This document shows, one piece after another, positions 36,333 through 45,309 of a stretch of 64,000 nucleotides of DNA. The translations under genes and the position numbers were made by a program. The stretch is taken from the NCBI RefSeq assembly GCF_900100955.1, contig NZ_FNCC01000007.1, positions 248,001 through 312,000 of the forward strand. The letters are read 5' to 3'. Position 1 is the stretch's first letter; the number at the start of each line of letters is the position of its first letter. The notes beneath the pieces were generated by a model, which was not told the DNA's origin, did not search any database, and worked only from the letters and a program-made list of their open reading frames with translations. This stretch comes from Lentzea fradiae. Its GTDB lineage: Bacteria; Actinomycetota; Actinomycetes; Mycobacteriales; Pseudonocardiaceae.

Positions 36333-37874
36333 TCAGCGGACCGCGTACGGACCGGCCGGCCTCGGCTTCGCCGACAGCACCGACGGGCTTTCGACCGACG
36401 GCTCGACGGCGGCGCACCGGGTGCCGTCGCGCGGCAGCTTCAGCGAGACCAGGTACTCGTCGTTGATCTTCAGCGTGCACTCGCTGCGGTCGTACACGCC
36501 GTGGCCCCAGCCCTCGTAGGTCACGAAGACGGTGGTGTCACGGGACTGCTCGTGCGCGGCGACCGCCCACTCGTACGCCGTCGCCGGGTCGTACTTGGCA
36601 TTCGTGAGCAGGATCTTCGGCGAGTTCTTGATCTTCAGCGGGCGCTGCGGGTTCGTCGCCTCCGGGAACCCGGCGCAGCCCATCAGGGCGGAGTGGCCGA
36701 GCGACGACCCTCGGGTGTTCGGCGCGACGCTCTGCTCCATCCGCCACAGCGACTGGTACTCGCCCCACGAACGGACGCGCAGGTTGTAGTCGTTGCAGAA
36801 GATGCCGGGGAACGGGTTGCGCACGGTCTCGTCGGCCTTCAGCTGCGAGGCCAGGGACGAACCGGTCGCCAGGCCCGCGTTGGCGTCCAGGATCTGCTGG
36901 ACGTACTCACCGAGGTACTGCCAGTTCGGGCCGTAGGACAGGCCGAACACCGCGGAGCCGAGGTCCTCCGGCGTCAGCTTGTAGTCCGGCAGCCCCGGCT
37001 CGTGCAGCTCTCCTCGTTCGGCCCTGGCCAGCAGGTCCTTCCAGATGCCGCGCAGGTCCCGGCCGTGGAACACCGCTCCCGGCGTGCGTTCGTTCCACTT
37101 GACCCACTCGTGGAACAGGTCCTCCGACGCCCGCGCCTCGGACGCGACGAACCCCCGCGTGCCGATGCTGTGGTCCATGTTCGAGTCGATGATCATGGCG
37201 CGGATGTTCTTCCCGAACCGCTCCGCGTAGTGCTGGCCCATGATCGTGCCGTACGAGACGCCGTAGTAGTTGATCTTCTTCTCGCCCAGCGCGCGGCGGA
37301 TGGCGTCGATGTCCTGCGCCACCTCCGCGGTCGAGGCGTGGTCGAAGATCGCGCCGGTGCGGGCACGGCAGTCCGCGCGCAGCGTCTTGTTGTGCGCGAC
37401 CAGCGCGTCGAACTCGGCCTTGGTCTTCGGGTAGTTCGACGGCCGCTGCCCCAGCAGGTCCGCCGAGCACACGATCGGCGCGGTGCGCGCGACCCCGCGC
37501 GGGTCGAACCCGATGATGTCGAACTTGTCGTAGACCTCCTTGCTGAAGACGTCGTCGGCGAACGAGTAGCTGACGCCGGAGCCACCGGGGCCACCGGGGT
37601 TGATCACCATCGCGCCGATGCGCTTGGCGGGGTCCGCCGCCTTGCGCCGCGACACGGCCAGCTGAAACTTCTCCCCCTTGGGCTTGGCGTAGTCGACCGG
37701 CAGCTCCAGGAAGCCGCAGTCGACCACCGGCATCTCCTCGCACGGCTTCCAGTCGATCGAGCCGACCTTGAACTCCGGTTGTCCCTCCGGAGCCGCGAAC
37801 GCCGTCTGCCCCGCCCCCAGCACCAATGCGGAACTCGCGAGCACGGCCCCGAAGGCGCGCACTATCGGTTGCAT
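36333..37874 (-). CDS. secreted alpha/beta-hydrolase, tripeptidyl aminopeptidase (TAP) family
   Basis: An exported serine hydrolase related to Streptomyces tripeptidyl aminopeptidases. Signal peptide about residues 1-28 (ending TAFAAPEG). The nucleophile lies in NYYGVSYGTIMG (GxSxG), an oxyanion-type NPGGPGGSG loop precedes it, and the C-terminal TAP domain has NAKYDPATAYEWA (Asp) and EGWGHGVYDRSEC (His). The ATG at 37874 gives 513 residues and has GGGAGGACAACC upstream; the open frame extends 108 nt further. Probably releases peptides outside the cell. Confidence 0.9.
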   Translation of the reverse strand: MQPIVRAFGAVLASSALVLGAGQTAFAAPEGQPEFKVGSIDWKPCEEMPVVDCGFLELPVDYAKPKGEKFQLAVSRRKAADPAKRIGAMVINPGGPGGSGVSYSFADDVFSKEVYDKFDIIGFDPRGVARTAPIVCSADLLGQRPSNYPKTKAEFDALVAHNKTLRADCRARTGAIFDHASTAEVAQDIDAIRRALGEKKINYYGVSYGTIMGQHYAERFGKNIRAMIIDSNMDHSIGTRGFVASEARASEDLFHEWVKWNERTPGAVFHGRDLRGIWKDLLARAERGELHEPGLPDYKLTPEDLGSAVFGLSYGPNWQYLGEYVQQILDANAGLATGSSLASQLKADETVRNPFPGIFCNDYNLRVRSWGEYQSLWRMEQSVAPNTRGSSLGHSALMGCAGFPEATNPQRPLKIKNSPKILLTNAKYDPATAYEWAVAAHEQSRDTTVFVTYEGWGHGVYDRSECTLKINDEYLVSLKLPRDGTRCAAVEPSVESPSVLSAKPRPAGPYAVR

Positions 37875-37988
37875 GGTTGTCCTCCCGTAGATCCCCGACC
37901 TTGTGGGAGGAACGCTTCCACCGTTCGTGTGACGCAAACAACCAACGAGGGTATTGGCTCGAATCAGCCTGTGGTCGGACAACCACGT

Positions 37989-38981
37989 TCAGTTAGTCGT
38001 TTTGGCCCACATCTCCTGGAGGTGTGACATACCATCGTCCGTCGGTGAACCGATCACCCGCAGCCGTGCCATGCCGCCGTCCGGGTGGATGTCGAGCCGC
38101 ACGGCCGTCGCCTCCTTCGGGTCCACCACGAACCGGTGCCGCGTGTCGGGCTGCAGCCGGGTGCGCGGGAGCAGGTCGAACCAGGTGTCCGGATCGGTGC
38201 GCTCGTCGCACGCCGAGACCGTCGCCCAGCCCGGCGCGTTGCCCTTGAAGTGGCTCGTGTCGAGCTCGACCAGCCGCACGACACCGGCCGTGGCCAGCCG
38301 CAGCGCCACCCAGTCGTTGCCGTCGTCGCGCCGCCGCGCGGTCTCCCAGCCCTCGCCCATGACCGCGGCCTGGCCGGGGGCGATCAGGTTGTTGGGCGAG
38401 CTGTAGAACATGTTGCTGCACCCCGTGACGACCGCGCCGTTCTCCAGGGCGGCCAGGTCGATGCCGGGGACGAGCAGCCGCGGGTCCGGCAGCGGTTCGC
38501 CGTGCACGCGCAGCCGTGCGACGCCGCCGTCCGGGTCGATCGTCAGGCGGACGTGCGTGACGCGACGGCCCTCCTGCACGTCGAAGAAGTGCTTCTCGTC
38601 GCCCTTGAGCGCGGAACGTTCGACCAGCGGGAACCACTCGGTGATCTCGCCGGCCGACGGGTAGCCGTCGACGTGCGCGCCCTCGACCCAGCAGAACGGC
38701 GGGAAGTTGCCCTTGAAGAACGCCGTGTCCACGACGACGCCGCGCACCACACCGGGCATCCCGAGCCGGACCACGGCCTGGTCGACGCCGGGCTCACGCC
38801 GGCGGCGCGTCTCCCAGCCGTCGTAGATCTGGCCTTTGTGACCGAAGGTGTAGGTCTGGTAGACCGGCTCGGCGGGCTTGATCAGGTTCTCCCGCTCGGC
38901 GAACAGCTCGTCGTTCGCCCACAGCACACCACCACCGACCGCGCGTGAGGCGAGATCGGGCAGCCGGGTCCACTCCGTCAT
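37989..38981 (-). CDS. alc: allantoicase
   Basis: Hydrolyses allantoate to ureidoglycolate and urea. The 330-residue product has two homologous jelly-roll domains (about 20-170 and 180-320), each with a [18 protein letters not shown] segment, an HFKGN or FFKGNFPP motif and a [16 protein letters not shown] terminal strand. ATG at 38981 overlaps the allantoinase stop (ATGA). A much longer frame upstream is the antiparallel-frame shadow of allB. Last gene of the hyi-glxR-gcl-garK-allB-alc series. Confidence 0.93.
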   Translation of the reverse strand: MTEWTRLPDLASRAVGGGVLWANDELFAERENLIKPAEPVYQTYTFGHKGQIYDGWETRRRREPGVDQAVVRLGMPGVVRGVVVDTAFFKGNFPPFCWVEGAHVDGYPSAGEITEWFPLVERSALKGDEKHFFDVQEGRRVTHVRLTIDPDGGVARLRVHGEPLPDPRLLVPGIDLAALENGAVVTGCSNMFYSSPNNLIAPGQAAVMGEGWETARRRDDGNDWVALRLATAGVVRLVELDTSHFKGNAPGWATVSACDERTDPDTWFDLLPRTRLQPDTRHRFVVDPKEATAVRLDIHPDGGMARLRVIGSPTDDGMSHLQEMWAKTTN

Positions 38982-40267
38982 GCTTCTCCTCTGCGTAGCA
39001 GCTTGCCCTGTGCCGTACCGGTTTCCTTGCCGCGCAACCAGGTCTGCCGCACGACGCCGTGCAGCGTGCGGCCGTGGTACGGCGTCACGGGGTTGCGGTG
39101 GTGCAGCTTCTCCCTGTCCACCACGAAGGTCTCGTCCGGCGCGAACACCACGAGGTCGGCGTCCTTGCCCGTCTCGATCGCGCCCTTGCCGCGCAACCCG
39201 ACCTGGCGGGCCGGGTGCGTGGACATCCAGCGGACGACGTCGGTGAGCTGGAAACCGCGGTCGCGCGCGCCCGTCCACACCGCGGGCAGGCCGAGCTGCA
39301 GCGACGCGATGCCGCCCCACGCCGTCGCGAAGTCGCCCTGCTTCAGCTCGGCGGTGCTCGGCGAGTGGTCGCTCACGACCAGGTCGATCACGCCGTCGCG
39401 CAGGCCCCGCCACAGCGCCTCGCGGTTGTCCGCCTCGCGGATCGGCGGGCAGCACTTGAACTCCGTCTGCCCGTCGCGGATCTCCTCCGCCGAGAACGTG
39501 AGGTAGTGCGGGCACGTCTCGGCGGTGATCGGCAGGCTTTCCCGCTTGGCCGCTTCCAGGATCGCGAGCGCGTCCGACGACGACAGGTGCAGGACGTGGG
39601 TGCGCGCACCGGTCTTGCGGGTCAACGCCACGACGTCGCTGATCGCCTTGTTCTCGGCCTCGCGCGGCCGTGACGCCAGGAAGCCCGCGTAGTCCGGTTC
39701 GGAGTCGCGGACCGTGTGCGCGTCCTCGGCGTGCACGATCGTCAACGCGTCGAGCGTGGCCAGCTCGCGCAGCGCCGCCTCCAGCTCGGCGGTGGTGACG
39801 GCCGGGAACTCGTCGACGCCCGAGTGCAGCAGGAAGCACTTGAAGCCGAAGACGCCCGCCTCGTGCAACGGTTTCAGGTCGGCGAGGTTGCCGGGGACGA
39901 TGCCGCCCCAGAACCCGACGTCCACCGACACCCGCGCCGCGGCCTTGCGCTTGACCTCCAGCGCGGCGGCCTCGACCGTCGGCGGGATGCTGTTGAGCGG
40001 CATGTCGATGATCGTCGTGACGCCACCGGCCGCCGCCGCGCGGGTCGCCGTCTCGAAGCCCTCCCACTCGCTGCGGCCGGGGTCGTTGACGTGGACGTGG
40101 GTGTCCACGAGACCGGGCAGCAGCACCTCGTCGTCCGCGAGGTGCACGACGTTCGGCGAGTCGATGCGCGGCTCGACGGCCACGATCCGGCCGCCGGCCA
40201 CGCCGACGTCGCACGCGATCTCGCCCTGCGGGGTGATGACCCTGCGGGCGCGGAAGACCAGGTCCAT
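38978..40267 (-). CDS. allB: allantoinase
   Basis: Opens the hydantoin ring of allantoin to allantoate. The cyclic-amidohydrolase metal site is complete: H57 and H59 (VDTHVHVN), the carboxylated K143 ([11 protein letters not shown]), His in IVHAED and VLHLSSSD, and [10 protein letters not shown]. The ATG at 40267 gives 429 residues; 21 nt of upstream frame add an alternative ATG. Five nt downstream of garK. It lacks an encoded uracil-type permease next to it. Confidence 0.95.
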   Translation of the reverse strand: MDLVFRARRVITPQGEIACDVGVAGGRIVAVEPRIDSPNVVHLADDEVLLPGLVDTHVHVNDPGRSEWEGFETATRAAAAGGVTTIIDMPLNSIPPTVEAAALEVKRKAAARVSVDVGFWGGIVPGNLADLKPLHEAGVFGFKCFLLHSGVDEFPAVTTAELEAALRELATLDALTIVHAEDAHTVRDSEPDYAGFLASRPREAENKAISDVVALTRKTGARTHVLHLSSSDALAILEAAKRESLPITAETCPHYLTFSAEEIRDGQTEFKCCPPIREADNREALWRGLRDGVIDLVVSDHSPSTAELKQGDFATAWGGIASLQLGLPAVWTGARDRGFQLTDVVRWMSTHPARQVGLRGKGAIETGKDADLVVFAPDETFVVDREKLHHRNPVTPYHGRTLHGVVRQTWLRGKETGTAQGKLLRRGEA

Positions 40268-40272
40268 GCCGC

Positions 40273-41283
40273 TCACTCTGACATCCACTCGCGGGCGATG
40301 CGACCGCCGATGACGTGCAACAGCGGTTCGGGCCGTGCCAGGCAGCGCGTCACGTCCGGTTCGACGTCGAGCAGCGCGTAGACGGCCTTCAGGCCCAGGT
40401 CACCGGGTTCGACCGAGCACTGCCCGGCCACCGCGACCACCGGCACGTCACCCGAGGCGCGCACCACCCCGTACGGCGCCTTGCCGTGCCGGGTCTGGGC
40501 GTCGAGCGAGCCCTCTCCGGTGACGACGAGCGACGCACCGGCGACGGCCTCGGCGAACCCGGTCAGTTCCAGCACGACGTCGATGCCGGGGCGGAACCGC
40601 GCACCCAGCACCGCGAGCGCGGCGAACCCGATCCCGCCCGCCGCGCCGGCACCGGGCCGTGCGGCGTGTTCCGGTCCGACGCGCTGCGCGAACGCGGCGA
40701 GCCGGGCCTCCAGCACCTCGACCTGCTCCGGCGTGGCGCCCTTCTGCGGCCCGTAGACGGCCGCCGCGCCGGACGGGCCGAGCAACGGGTTGTCCACGTC
40801 CGAGGCCAGCACCAGGTCGACGCCCTCGAACGACGTCGTGCCCAGGGCTTCGAGCATCCCCGCGCCGCCATCGGTGCACGCGCTGCCGCCGAGCCCGAGC
40901 ACGATCGTGGTGCAGCCGCTGTCCAGCGCGGCTTTCAGCAGCTCACCGACGCCGTGGCTGGTGGCGTCCAGCGGCGCGGGCCGCTCCAGCAACGCGAGCC
41001 CGGCCGCCGAGGCCACCTCCACCACGGCGGTCGTGCCCCTGACCGCGAACGACGCGGGCACCGGCTTGCCCAGCGGCCCGGTGACCCACCGCCCGGCCTT
41101 CACGAACCCGGCGGCGACGGCGGCGTCGACCGTGCCGTCGCCGCCGTCCGCGACCGGGTGGAGGCGCACGTCCAGGTCCGGGACCGCCTCCCGCAGGCCG
41201 CGCGCGACAGCGGCGGCGACCCGCGGGGCGGTCAGCGACCCCTTGAACTTGTCCGGCGCGACGACCACTTTCGGGTGAGCCAC
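40273..41283 (-). CDS. garK: glycerate kinase (type 1, GarK/GlxK family)
   Basis: Phosphorylates glycerate, the last step of the glyoxylate-to-phosphoglycerate route; GarK/GlxK enzymes give 2-phosphoglycerate. Start GTG at 41283 leads to [18 protein letters not shown], the family N-terminus, then [12 protein letters not shown] and [20 protein letters not shown]. 336 residues. The open frame extends far upstream into gcl but is a shadow. It lies 89 bp after gcl; a strong palindrome occupies this gap. Confidence 0.93.
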   Translation of the reverse strand: MAHPKVVVAPDKFKGSLTAPRVAAAVARGLREAVPDLDVRLHPVADGGDGTVDAAVAAGFVKAGRWVTGPLGKPVPASFAVRGTTAVVEVASAAGLALLERPAPLDATSHGVGELLKAALDSGCTTIVLGLGGSACTDGGAGMLEALGTTSFEGVDLVLASDVDNPLLGPSGAAAVYGPQKGATPEQVEVLEARLAAFAQRVGPEHAARPGAGAAGGIGFAALAVLGARFRPGIDVVLELTGFAEAVAGASLVVTGEGSLDAQTRHGKAPYGVVRASGDVPVVAVAGQCSVEPGDLGLKAVYALLDVEPDVTRCLARPEPLLHVIGGRIAREWMSE

Positions 41284-41308
41284 GCGGGGGCCCCACGTTT
41301 CCTCCGGG

Positions 41309-41331
41309 AGTACGCGGGGACCCCGCGTACT
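41309..41331. repeat. 23-bp palindrome between gcl and garK
   Basis: AGTACGCGGGG, a central A, then CCCCGCGTACT: perfect 11-bp arms. The core ACGCGGGG(A/G)CC also occurs at 41282-41292 and, inverted, at 41349-41359, so three copies flank the gcl stop and garK start. It could be an mRNA hairpin that partly terminates or protects the gcl message, or a dispersed short repeat. No A/T-rich protein-site character. Confidence 0.7.
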
Positions 41332-41372
41332 GGTCACGCGTACGAAAGGTCCCCGCGTGTCGTCACGGTCGG

Positions 41373-43085
41373 TCACGGGAGGGGCTCGTACTCGCGCATG
41401 GCGGCGATCGAGGTGCCGTTCGCGGTGTTGCCCTCGCGTTCGATCATGATCTCGACGAGGACGGGGCGGGAAGTGCGGTCGGCCTCCTTGCGCGCCCACT
41501 CCAGCGCACCGCGGATCTCGCCGGGATCGGCGACGCGGACGCCCGAGCAGCCGTACGCCTCCATGATCTTGACGTTGTCCGAGCCGGTCGTGTCGTAGTG
41601 GATGTCGACCTCGTACTTCATGTCGTAGCCGCCGTGGTCCTCGGCCATCCTGATCAGGCCCAGGTACTCGTTGTTCAGCATGACCAGCACGAACGGCACG
41701 TCGTACTGCGCGCCGACGGCCAGCTCCTCCACCAGGAACTGGAACGAGTAGTCGCCGACGATCCCGACGACCTCGGCGTCCGGCCGGGACGTCTTGAGGG
41801 CCTTCTTCACACCGATCGCCGCCGGGATCTCCCAGCCGAGCGGGCCCGCCTGGCCGCACACCTGGTAGTGCCGCGGCAGGTGCGACTTCTGGTGCTGGCC
41901 CGACCAGATCTGGTAGAGCCCGATCGCCGTGACGAAGTACGTGTCCGGGCCGTAGAAGTCGTTGATCTCCTTGAACACCCGCGGCGCCTTGACCGGCACG
42001 GTGTCGAAGTCCTCGCGGCGCGGCAGGGTCCGCTTGAGCTCCTGGCAGCGTTCGACCCAGGCGCTCTTCGCACGTGGTCCGCGCGCACGGGCCTTCTCCA
42101 GCAACGCCCGCAGGAACAGCTTGGTGTCCGCGACGATCCCGAGGTCGGGCCCGAACACCTTGCCGATCTGCGTCGGCTCGACGTCGACGTGGATGAACTT
42201 GCGGTCACCGCGGTAGGTCGCGAGGTCACCGGTGTGCCGGTCGCCGAACCGCGCGCCCAGCGCCAGCACCAGGTCCGACTCCAGGAACGACGCGTTGCCG
42301 TAGCGCTGCGAGGTCTGGATGCCGGTCATGCCCGCGTAGAGCGGGTGGTCCTCGTCGACCGCGCCCTTGCCCATCAACGTGGCCTGGACCGGGACCTGCA
42401 GCAGCTCGGCCAGCTCCAGCAGCTCGCCGGACGCCTCGCCGAGGATGACACCGCCGCCCGCGAGCAGCAGCGGCCGTTCGGCGGCCAGCAGCATCTCCAG
42501 CGCGCGCCCGACCCGTGCGTCCGAGGGCGCGGCCTTCTGCACGGGCAGCGGTTCGTCGATCGAGGAGTCCCACTCGATCTCCTGCTTCTGCACGTCGATC
42601 GGCAGGTCGATGAGGACCGGTCCCGGGCGGCCGGAGCGGGCGACGCGGAACGCCTCGCGGAAGATCCACGGCATCTGCGCGGCTTCCTTCACCTGCACCG
42701 CCCACTTCGTGACGGGTGCGGCGATCGAGACGATGTCGACGGCCTGGAACGCCTCCTGGTGCAGCTTCGACACCGCGGCCTGGCCGGTGACGCACAGGAT
42801 CGGCACGGAGTCGGCCTGCGCGGTGTAGAGGCCGGTGATCATGTTCGTGCCGGCGGGACCGGACGTGCCGATCGCGACGCCGACGTTGCCGGTCGTGCGC
42901 GACCAGCCGTCGGCCATGTGCGTGGCGCCCTCCTCGTGCCGGACGATGAGGTGCTCGATCGAGCCGTCCTGCTCCATCGCCTTGTAGAGAGGCAGGATCG
43001 CGGCGCCGGGGCAGCCGAACACGGTGTCGATCCCCTCGGACTTGAGGATCTCGACGACCGCCTGCATGACGGGGATCTTCGGCAT
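41373..43085 (-). CDS. gcl: glyoxylate carboligase (tartronate-semialdehyde synthase)-like ThDP enzyme
   Basis: Joins two glyoxylate molecules into tartronate semialdehyde and CO2. A 570-residue acetolactate-synthase-fold protein with the ThDP motif GDYSFQFLVEELAVGAQYDVPF, the SGPAGTNMITGLYTAQADS loop, and CGQAGPLGWEIPAAIGV as in Gcl. It aligns without gaps at the N-terminus with E. coli Gcl, but residue 51 is Glu (VRHEEGATHMADG) where E. coli Gcl has Val51. Glu is the general rule in other ThDP enzymes. Neighbours glxR (3 nt), hyi and garK support a Gcl role; sequence alone leaves the precise activity open. Confidence 0.88.
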   Translation of the reverse strand: MPKIPVMQAVVEILKSEGIDTVFGCPGAAILPLYKAMEQDGSIEHLIVRHEEGATHMADGWSRTTGNVGVAIGTSGPAGTNMITGLYTAQADSVPILCVTGQAAVSKLHQEAFQAVDIVSIAAPVTKWAVQVKEAAQMPWIFREAFRVARSGRPGPVLIDLPIDVQKQEIEWDSSIDEPLPVQKAAPSDARVGRALEMLLAAERPLLLAGGGVILGEASGELLELAELLQVPVQATLMGKGAVDEDHPLYAGMTGIQTSQRYGNASFLESDLVLALGARFGDRHTGDLATYRGDRKFIHVDVEPTQIGKVFGPDLGIVADTKLFLRALLEKARARGPRAKSAWVERCQELKRTLPRREDFDTVPVKAPRVFKEINDFYGPDTYFVTAIGLYQIWSGQHQKSHLPRHYQVCGQAGPLGWEIPAAIGVKKALKTSRPDAEVVGIVGDYSFQFLVEELAVGAQYDVPFVLVMLNNEYLGLIRMAEDHGGYDMKYEVDIHYDTTGSDNVKIMEAYGCSGVRVADPGEIRGALEWARKEADRTSRPVLVEIMIEREGNTANGTSIAAMREYEPLP

Positions 43086-43087
43086 GG

Positions 43088-43945
43088 TCAGGCCCTTCCC
43101 GCGAAGTTCTCGACGACCTTGAGCAGCGCGGAGTGGTCGAGCGAGCCGTACCCCTGCGCGCGGGCGGCCGCGACGAGCGCGGCGATCTGGTTGGTGACCG
43201 GAAGTGCGACGTCGGCGGACCGCGCCGCGTCCAGTGCGATGCCCATGTCCTTGTGATGCAGGTCGATCCGGAAGCCGGGCTGGAACTCGCGCGCGATCAT
43301 CGACTCGCGCTTCAGGTCGAGGATCCGGTTCGCCGCGAGGCCGCCCGCGAGCACGTCCAGGCCCGCCTTGGGGTCGACCCCGGACGCCTCCAGCAGCACG
43401 ATCGCCTCGGCGACGAGGGCGTAGATGCCGCCGACCACCAGCTGGTTCGCCGCCTTCACGACCTGGCCCGCGCCGTGCGGGCCGACGTGGACGACCGTCT
43501 TCCCGACGACCTCCAGGAACGGCCGGGCGGCGGCGAAGTCGGCCTCCTCACCCCCGGCCATGATGCTCAGCGACGCCTGGACGGCACCCGTCTGACCGCC
43601 GCTGACCGGGGCGTCGAGCACCCGGACGTGCGTGAGCCTGCGCGCGATCTCGATCGACGTGGACGGACGGATCGTGCTCATGTCGATCAGCAGCGTGCCG
43701 TCGTCGAACGCGACCTCGTCGACCACAGCCTCCACCTGCGGGTGGTTCGGCAGCATCGTGATGACGACCTCGGCGCCGCTCACCGCCTCCTGCGCGCTCG
43801 ACGCCGCCTTGCCCCCGTCGGCGACGAGCTTCCGCAGCGCCGCCGGGTCGAGGTCGAACCCCGTCACGTCGTGCCCGGCGTTCACGAGGTGGGCCGCCAT
43901 CGGCGAGCCCATGATGCCGAGCCCGATGAAACCGATGCTGGTCAT
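43088..43945 (-). CDS. glxR: 2-hydroxy-3-oxopropionate (tartronate semialdehyde) reductase
   Basis: Reduces tartronate semialdehyde to glycerate with NAD(P)H. The 285-residue beta-hydroxyacid dehydrogenase begins SIGFIGLGIMGSPMAAHL (Rossmann motif), has the substrate motif DAPVSGGQTGA and the catalytic-Lys region GAGQVVKAANQLVVGG. It overlaps hyi by 4 nt and precedes gcl by 2 nt, so the three are one operon. Confidence 0.94.
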   Translation of the reverse strand: MTSIGFIGLGIMGSPMAAHLVNAGHDVTGFDLDPAALRKLVADGGKAASSAQEAVSGAEVVITMLPNHPQVEAVVDEVAFDDGTLLIDMSTIRPSTSIEIARRLTHVRVLDAPVSGGQTGAVQASLSIMAGGEEADFAAARPFLEVVGKTVVHVGPHGAGQVVKAANQLVVGGIYALVAEAIVLLEASGVDPKAGLDVLAGGLAANRILDLKRESMIAREFQPGFRIDLHHKDMGIALDAARSADVALPVTNQIAALVAAARAQGYGSLDHSALLKVVENFAGRA

Positions 43946-44688
43946 GTGTTGTCCCTCCAGGAGAAGGAGTGGGTGACGGGCTTGTACTCGGCGCCCACGA
44001 AGCCCGTGTAGCCGTGGGCGCGGAGCGCGGCGAGGTGCCCGAAGAGGTCGAGCTCGCCGGTGCCGGGCTCACCGCGTCCGGGAGCGTCGGCGATCTGCAC
44101 GTGACCGATCCGGTCCACGTGGCCGGTGAGGGAGCCGAGGTCGTCGCCGTTCGTGGCGAGGTGGTAGAGGTCAGCGAGCAGCTTCACGTTGCCGCGGCCG
44201 ACCGCGTCGATCAGGTCGAACCCCTGCCGGGCGGTCTTGATCGGGTAGTCCGGCGCGCCGCTCAGCGGTTCGACGACGATCTGGATGCCCGCCCCTGCCG
44301 CGACGTCGGCGGCGAAACGGTAGTTCTCGATCGTCTGCGCGGTGGTCGGGAAGTTGCCGTGCAGCGCGTTGATCGTGCGGCAGCCGAGCCTGCTCGCGAG
44401 GGCCGTGGTGACCTCGGCGTTCGCCCGGAACTCCGCCTCCCTGCCCGGCCAGCTCGCCAGTCCCCGGTCGCCGGCGGGCAGGTCGCCGCCGAAGAGGTTG
44501 ATCCCGACCAGCTGGACCCCCGCGTCCACGACCGCGTTCTCGAACGCCTCGACCTCACGCGTCTGCGGTACGGCGTCGGTGAACGGCCACCAGATCTCGA
44601 CCGCCTCGAACCCGGCGGCCCGTGCCGCCGCCGGCCGGTCCAGCAACGGCAGTTCGGTGAAGAGCATGGACAGGTTTGCGTCGAACAT
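43942..44688 (-). CDS. hyi: hydroxypyruvate isomerase
   Basis: Interconverts hydroxypyruvate and tartronate semialdehyde. A 248-residue TIM-barrel of the xylose-isomerase-like family: FDANLSMLFTELPLLDR start, catalytic Glu in VVEPLSG and in VGAEYKP, metal ligands in LLADLYH and HVQIADAPGRGEPGTGE. ATG at 44688 fits the family N-terminus. It is the first gene of the minus-strand allantoin/glyoxylate operon; two candidate operators lie just upstream. Confidence 0.93.
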   Translation of the reverse strand: MFDANLSMLFTELPLLDRPAAARAAGFEAVEIWWPFTDAVPQTREVEAFENAVVDAGVQLVGINLFGGDLPAGDRGLASWPGREAEFRANAEVTTALASRLGCRTINALHGNFPTTAQTIENYRFAADVAAGAGIQIVVEPLSGAPDYPIKTARQGFDLIDAVGRGNVKLLADLYHLATNGDDLGSLTGHVDRIGHVQIADAPGRGEPGTGELDLFGHLAALRAHGYTGFVGAEYKPVTHSFSWRDNT

Positions 44689-44712
44689 CGCGTGGCGCCT
44701 TCCACCCAAAGA

Positions 44713-44748
44713 TTTCGCAATGCGGAAGTTAGTTTTCGTACTACGGAG
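44713..44748. promoter_or_regulatory. two tandem IclR-type operator candidates in front of hyi
   Basis: TTTCGCAATGCGGAA (44713-44727) is palindromic apart from one position. TTTCGTACTACGGAG (44734-44748) is an 11/15 match to it and begins exactly 21 bp later, two helical turns. They lie 25-60 bp upstream of the hyi start. Similar elements stand before uraD and between aceB and iclR. Confidence 0.55.
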
Positions 44749-44794
44749 ACACTAGACATCGCGGCGGAGCCAGGTCAAGAATGTGGAAACTAGA

Positions 44795-44809
44795 TTCCGC
44801 GATACAGAA
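44795..44809. promoter_or_regulatory. IclR-type operator candidate in front of uraD
   Basis: TTCCGCGATACAGAA matches the palindrome TTCCGCAATGCGGAA at 12 of 15 positions. It ends 12 bp before the uraD start codon, next to the ribosome binding site GGAGA, which fits repression of the uraD-uricase pair. Confidence 0.45.
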
Positions 44810-44821
44810 ACTTGGAGAGCC

Positions 44822-45304
44822 GTGGACAGCTTCAACCACGCCCCGGAGGCCGAGCTCCGACCGCTGCTCGCCGAGTGCCTCGCGGTGCCCCGCTGGGTCG
44901 ACGCGGTCGTGGCCGGACGGCCCTACCCGTCGCTCGACGCCCTCCTCGCGGCTTCTTCCGCTGCCGCACAAGGGCTTTCCGACGCGGAGGTGCTCGGCGC
45001 CATCGCCGGTCACCCGCGCATCGGCGAGCGGCAGCGGACCGGCGGGGTGTCGGCGAGCTGGTCGCGCTCGGAACAGTCCGGTGTGGACAGCTCCCAGGCC
45101 GACCGCCTGGCGGCTGCGAACGCCGCGTACGAGGACCGGTTCGGCCACATCTACCTGGTGTGCGCGACCGGCCTGAGCGGCGCGCAGATGCTCGACGACC
45201 TGGCCTCCCGCCTGCACAACCCGCCGGAGACCGAGCTGCGCGTCGTCAACGAGGAACTCGCGAAGATCGCCGCCTTGCGGCTGCAGAAGCTGATCGGGAG
45301 CTGA
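44822..45304 (+). CDS. uraD: OHCU decarboxylase
   Basis: Converts 2-oxo-4-hydroxy-4-carboxy-5-ureidoimidazoline to (S)-allantoin. 160 residues, all helical, with the catalytic GHPRIGER (H64) and the C-terminal motif PPETELRVVNEELAKIAALRL. The GTG at 44822 has GGAGA 5 nt upstream and follows the operator; an earlier in-frame GTG (44783) would place the operator inside the gene. It is followed after 5 nt by uricase; no gene for 5-hydroxyisourate hydrolase is present. Confidence 0.93.
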   Translation: MDSFNHAPEAELRPLLAECLAVPRWVDAVVAGRPYPSLDALLAASSAAAQGLSDAEVLGAIAGHPRIGERQRTGGVSASWSRSEQSGVDSSQADRLAAANAAYEDRFGHIYLVCATGLSGAQMLDDLASRLHNPPETELRVVNEELAKIAALRLQKLIGS

Positions 45305-45309
45305 ACAAC

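Noticed and set aside
37971..37986. Terminator after allantoicase
   Set aside because: GTGGT/ACCAC forms only a 5-bp stem; too weak to call.
38982..40214. Upstream in-frame extension of allantoicase to 740 codons
   Set aside because: The extension overlaps allB in another frame and is Arg/Gly/Pro-rich; ATG at 38981 with ATGA overlap fits the family.
44785..44812. GlnR site in front of uraD
   Set aside because: Two GAAAC boxes are present but about 21 bp apart without the intervening gTnAc box; the IclR-type palindrome explains the region better.
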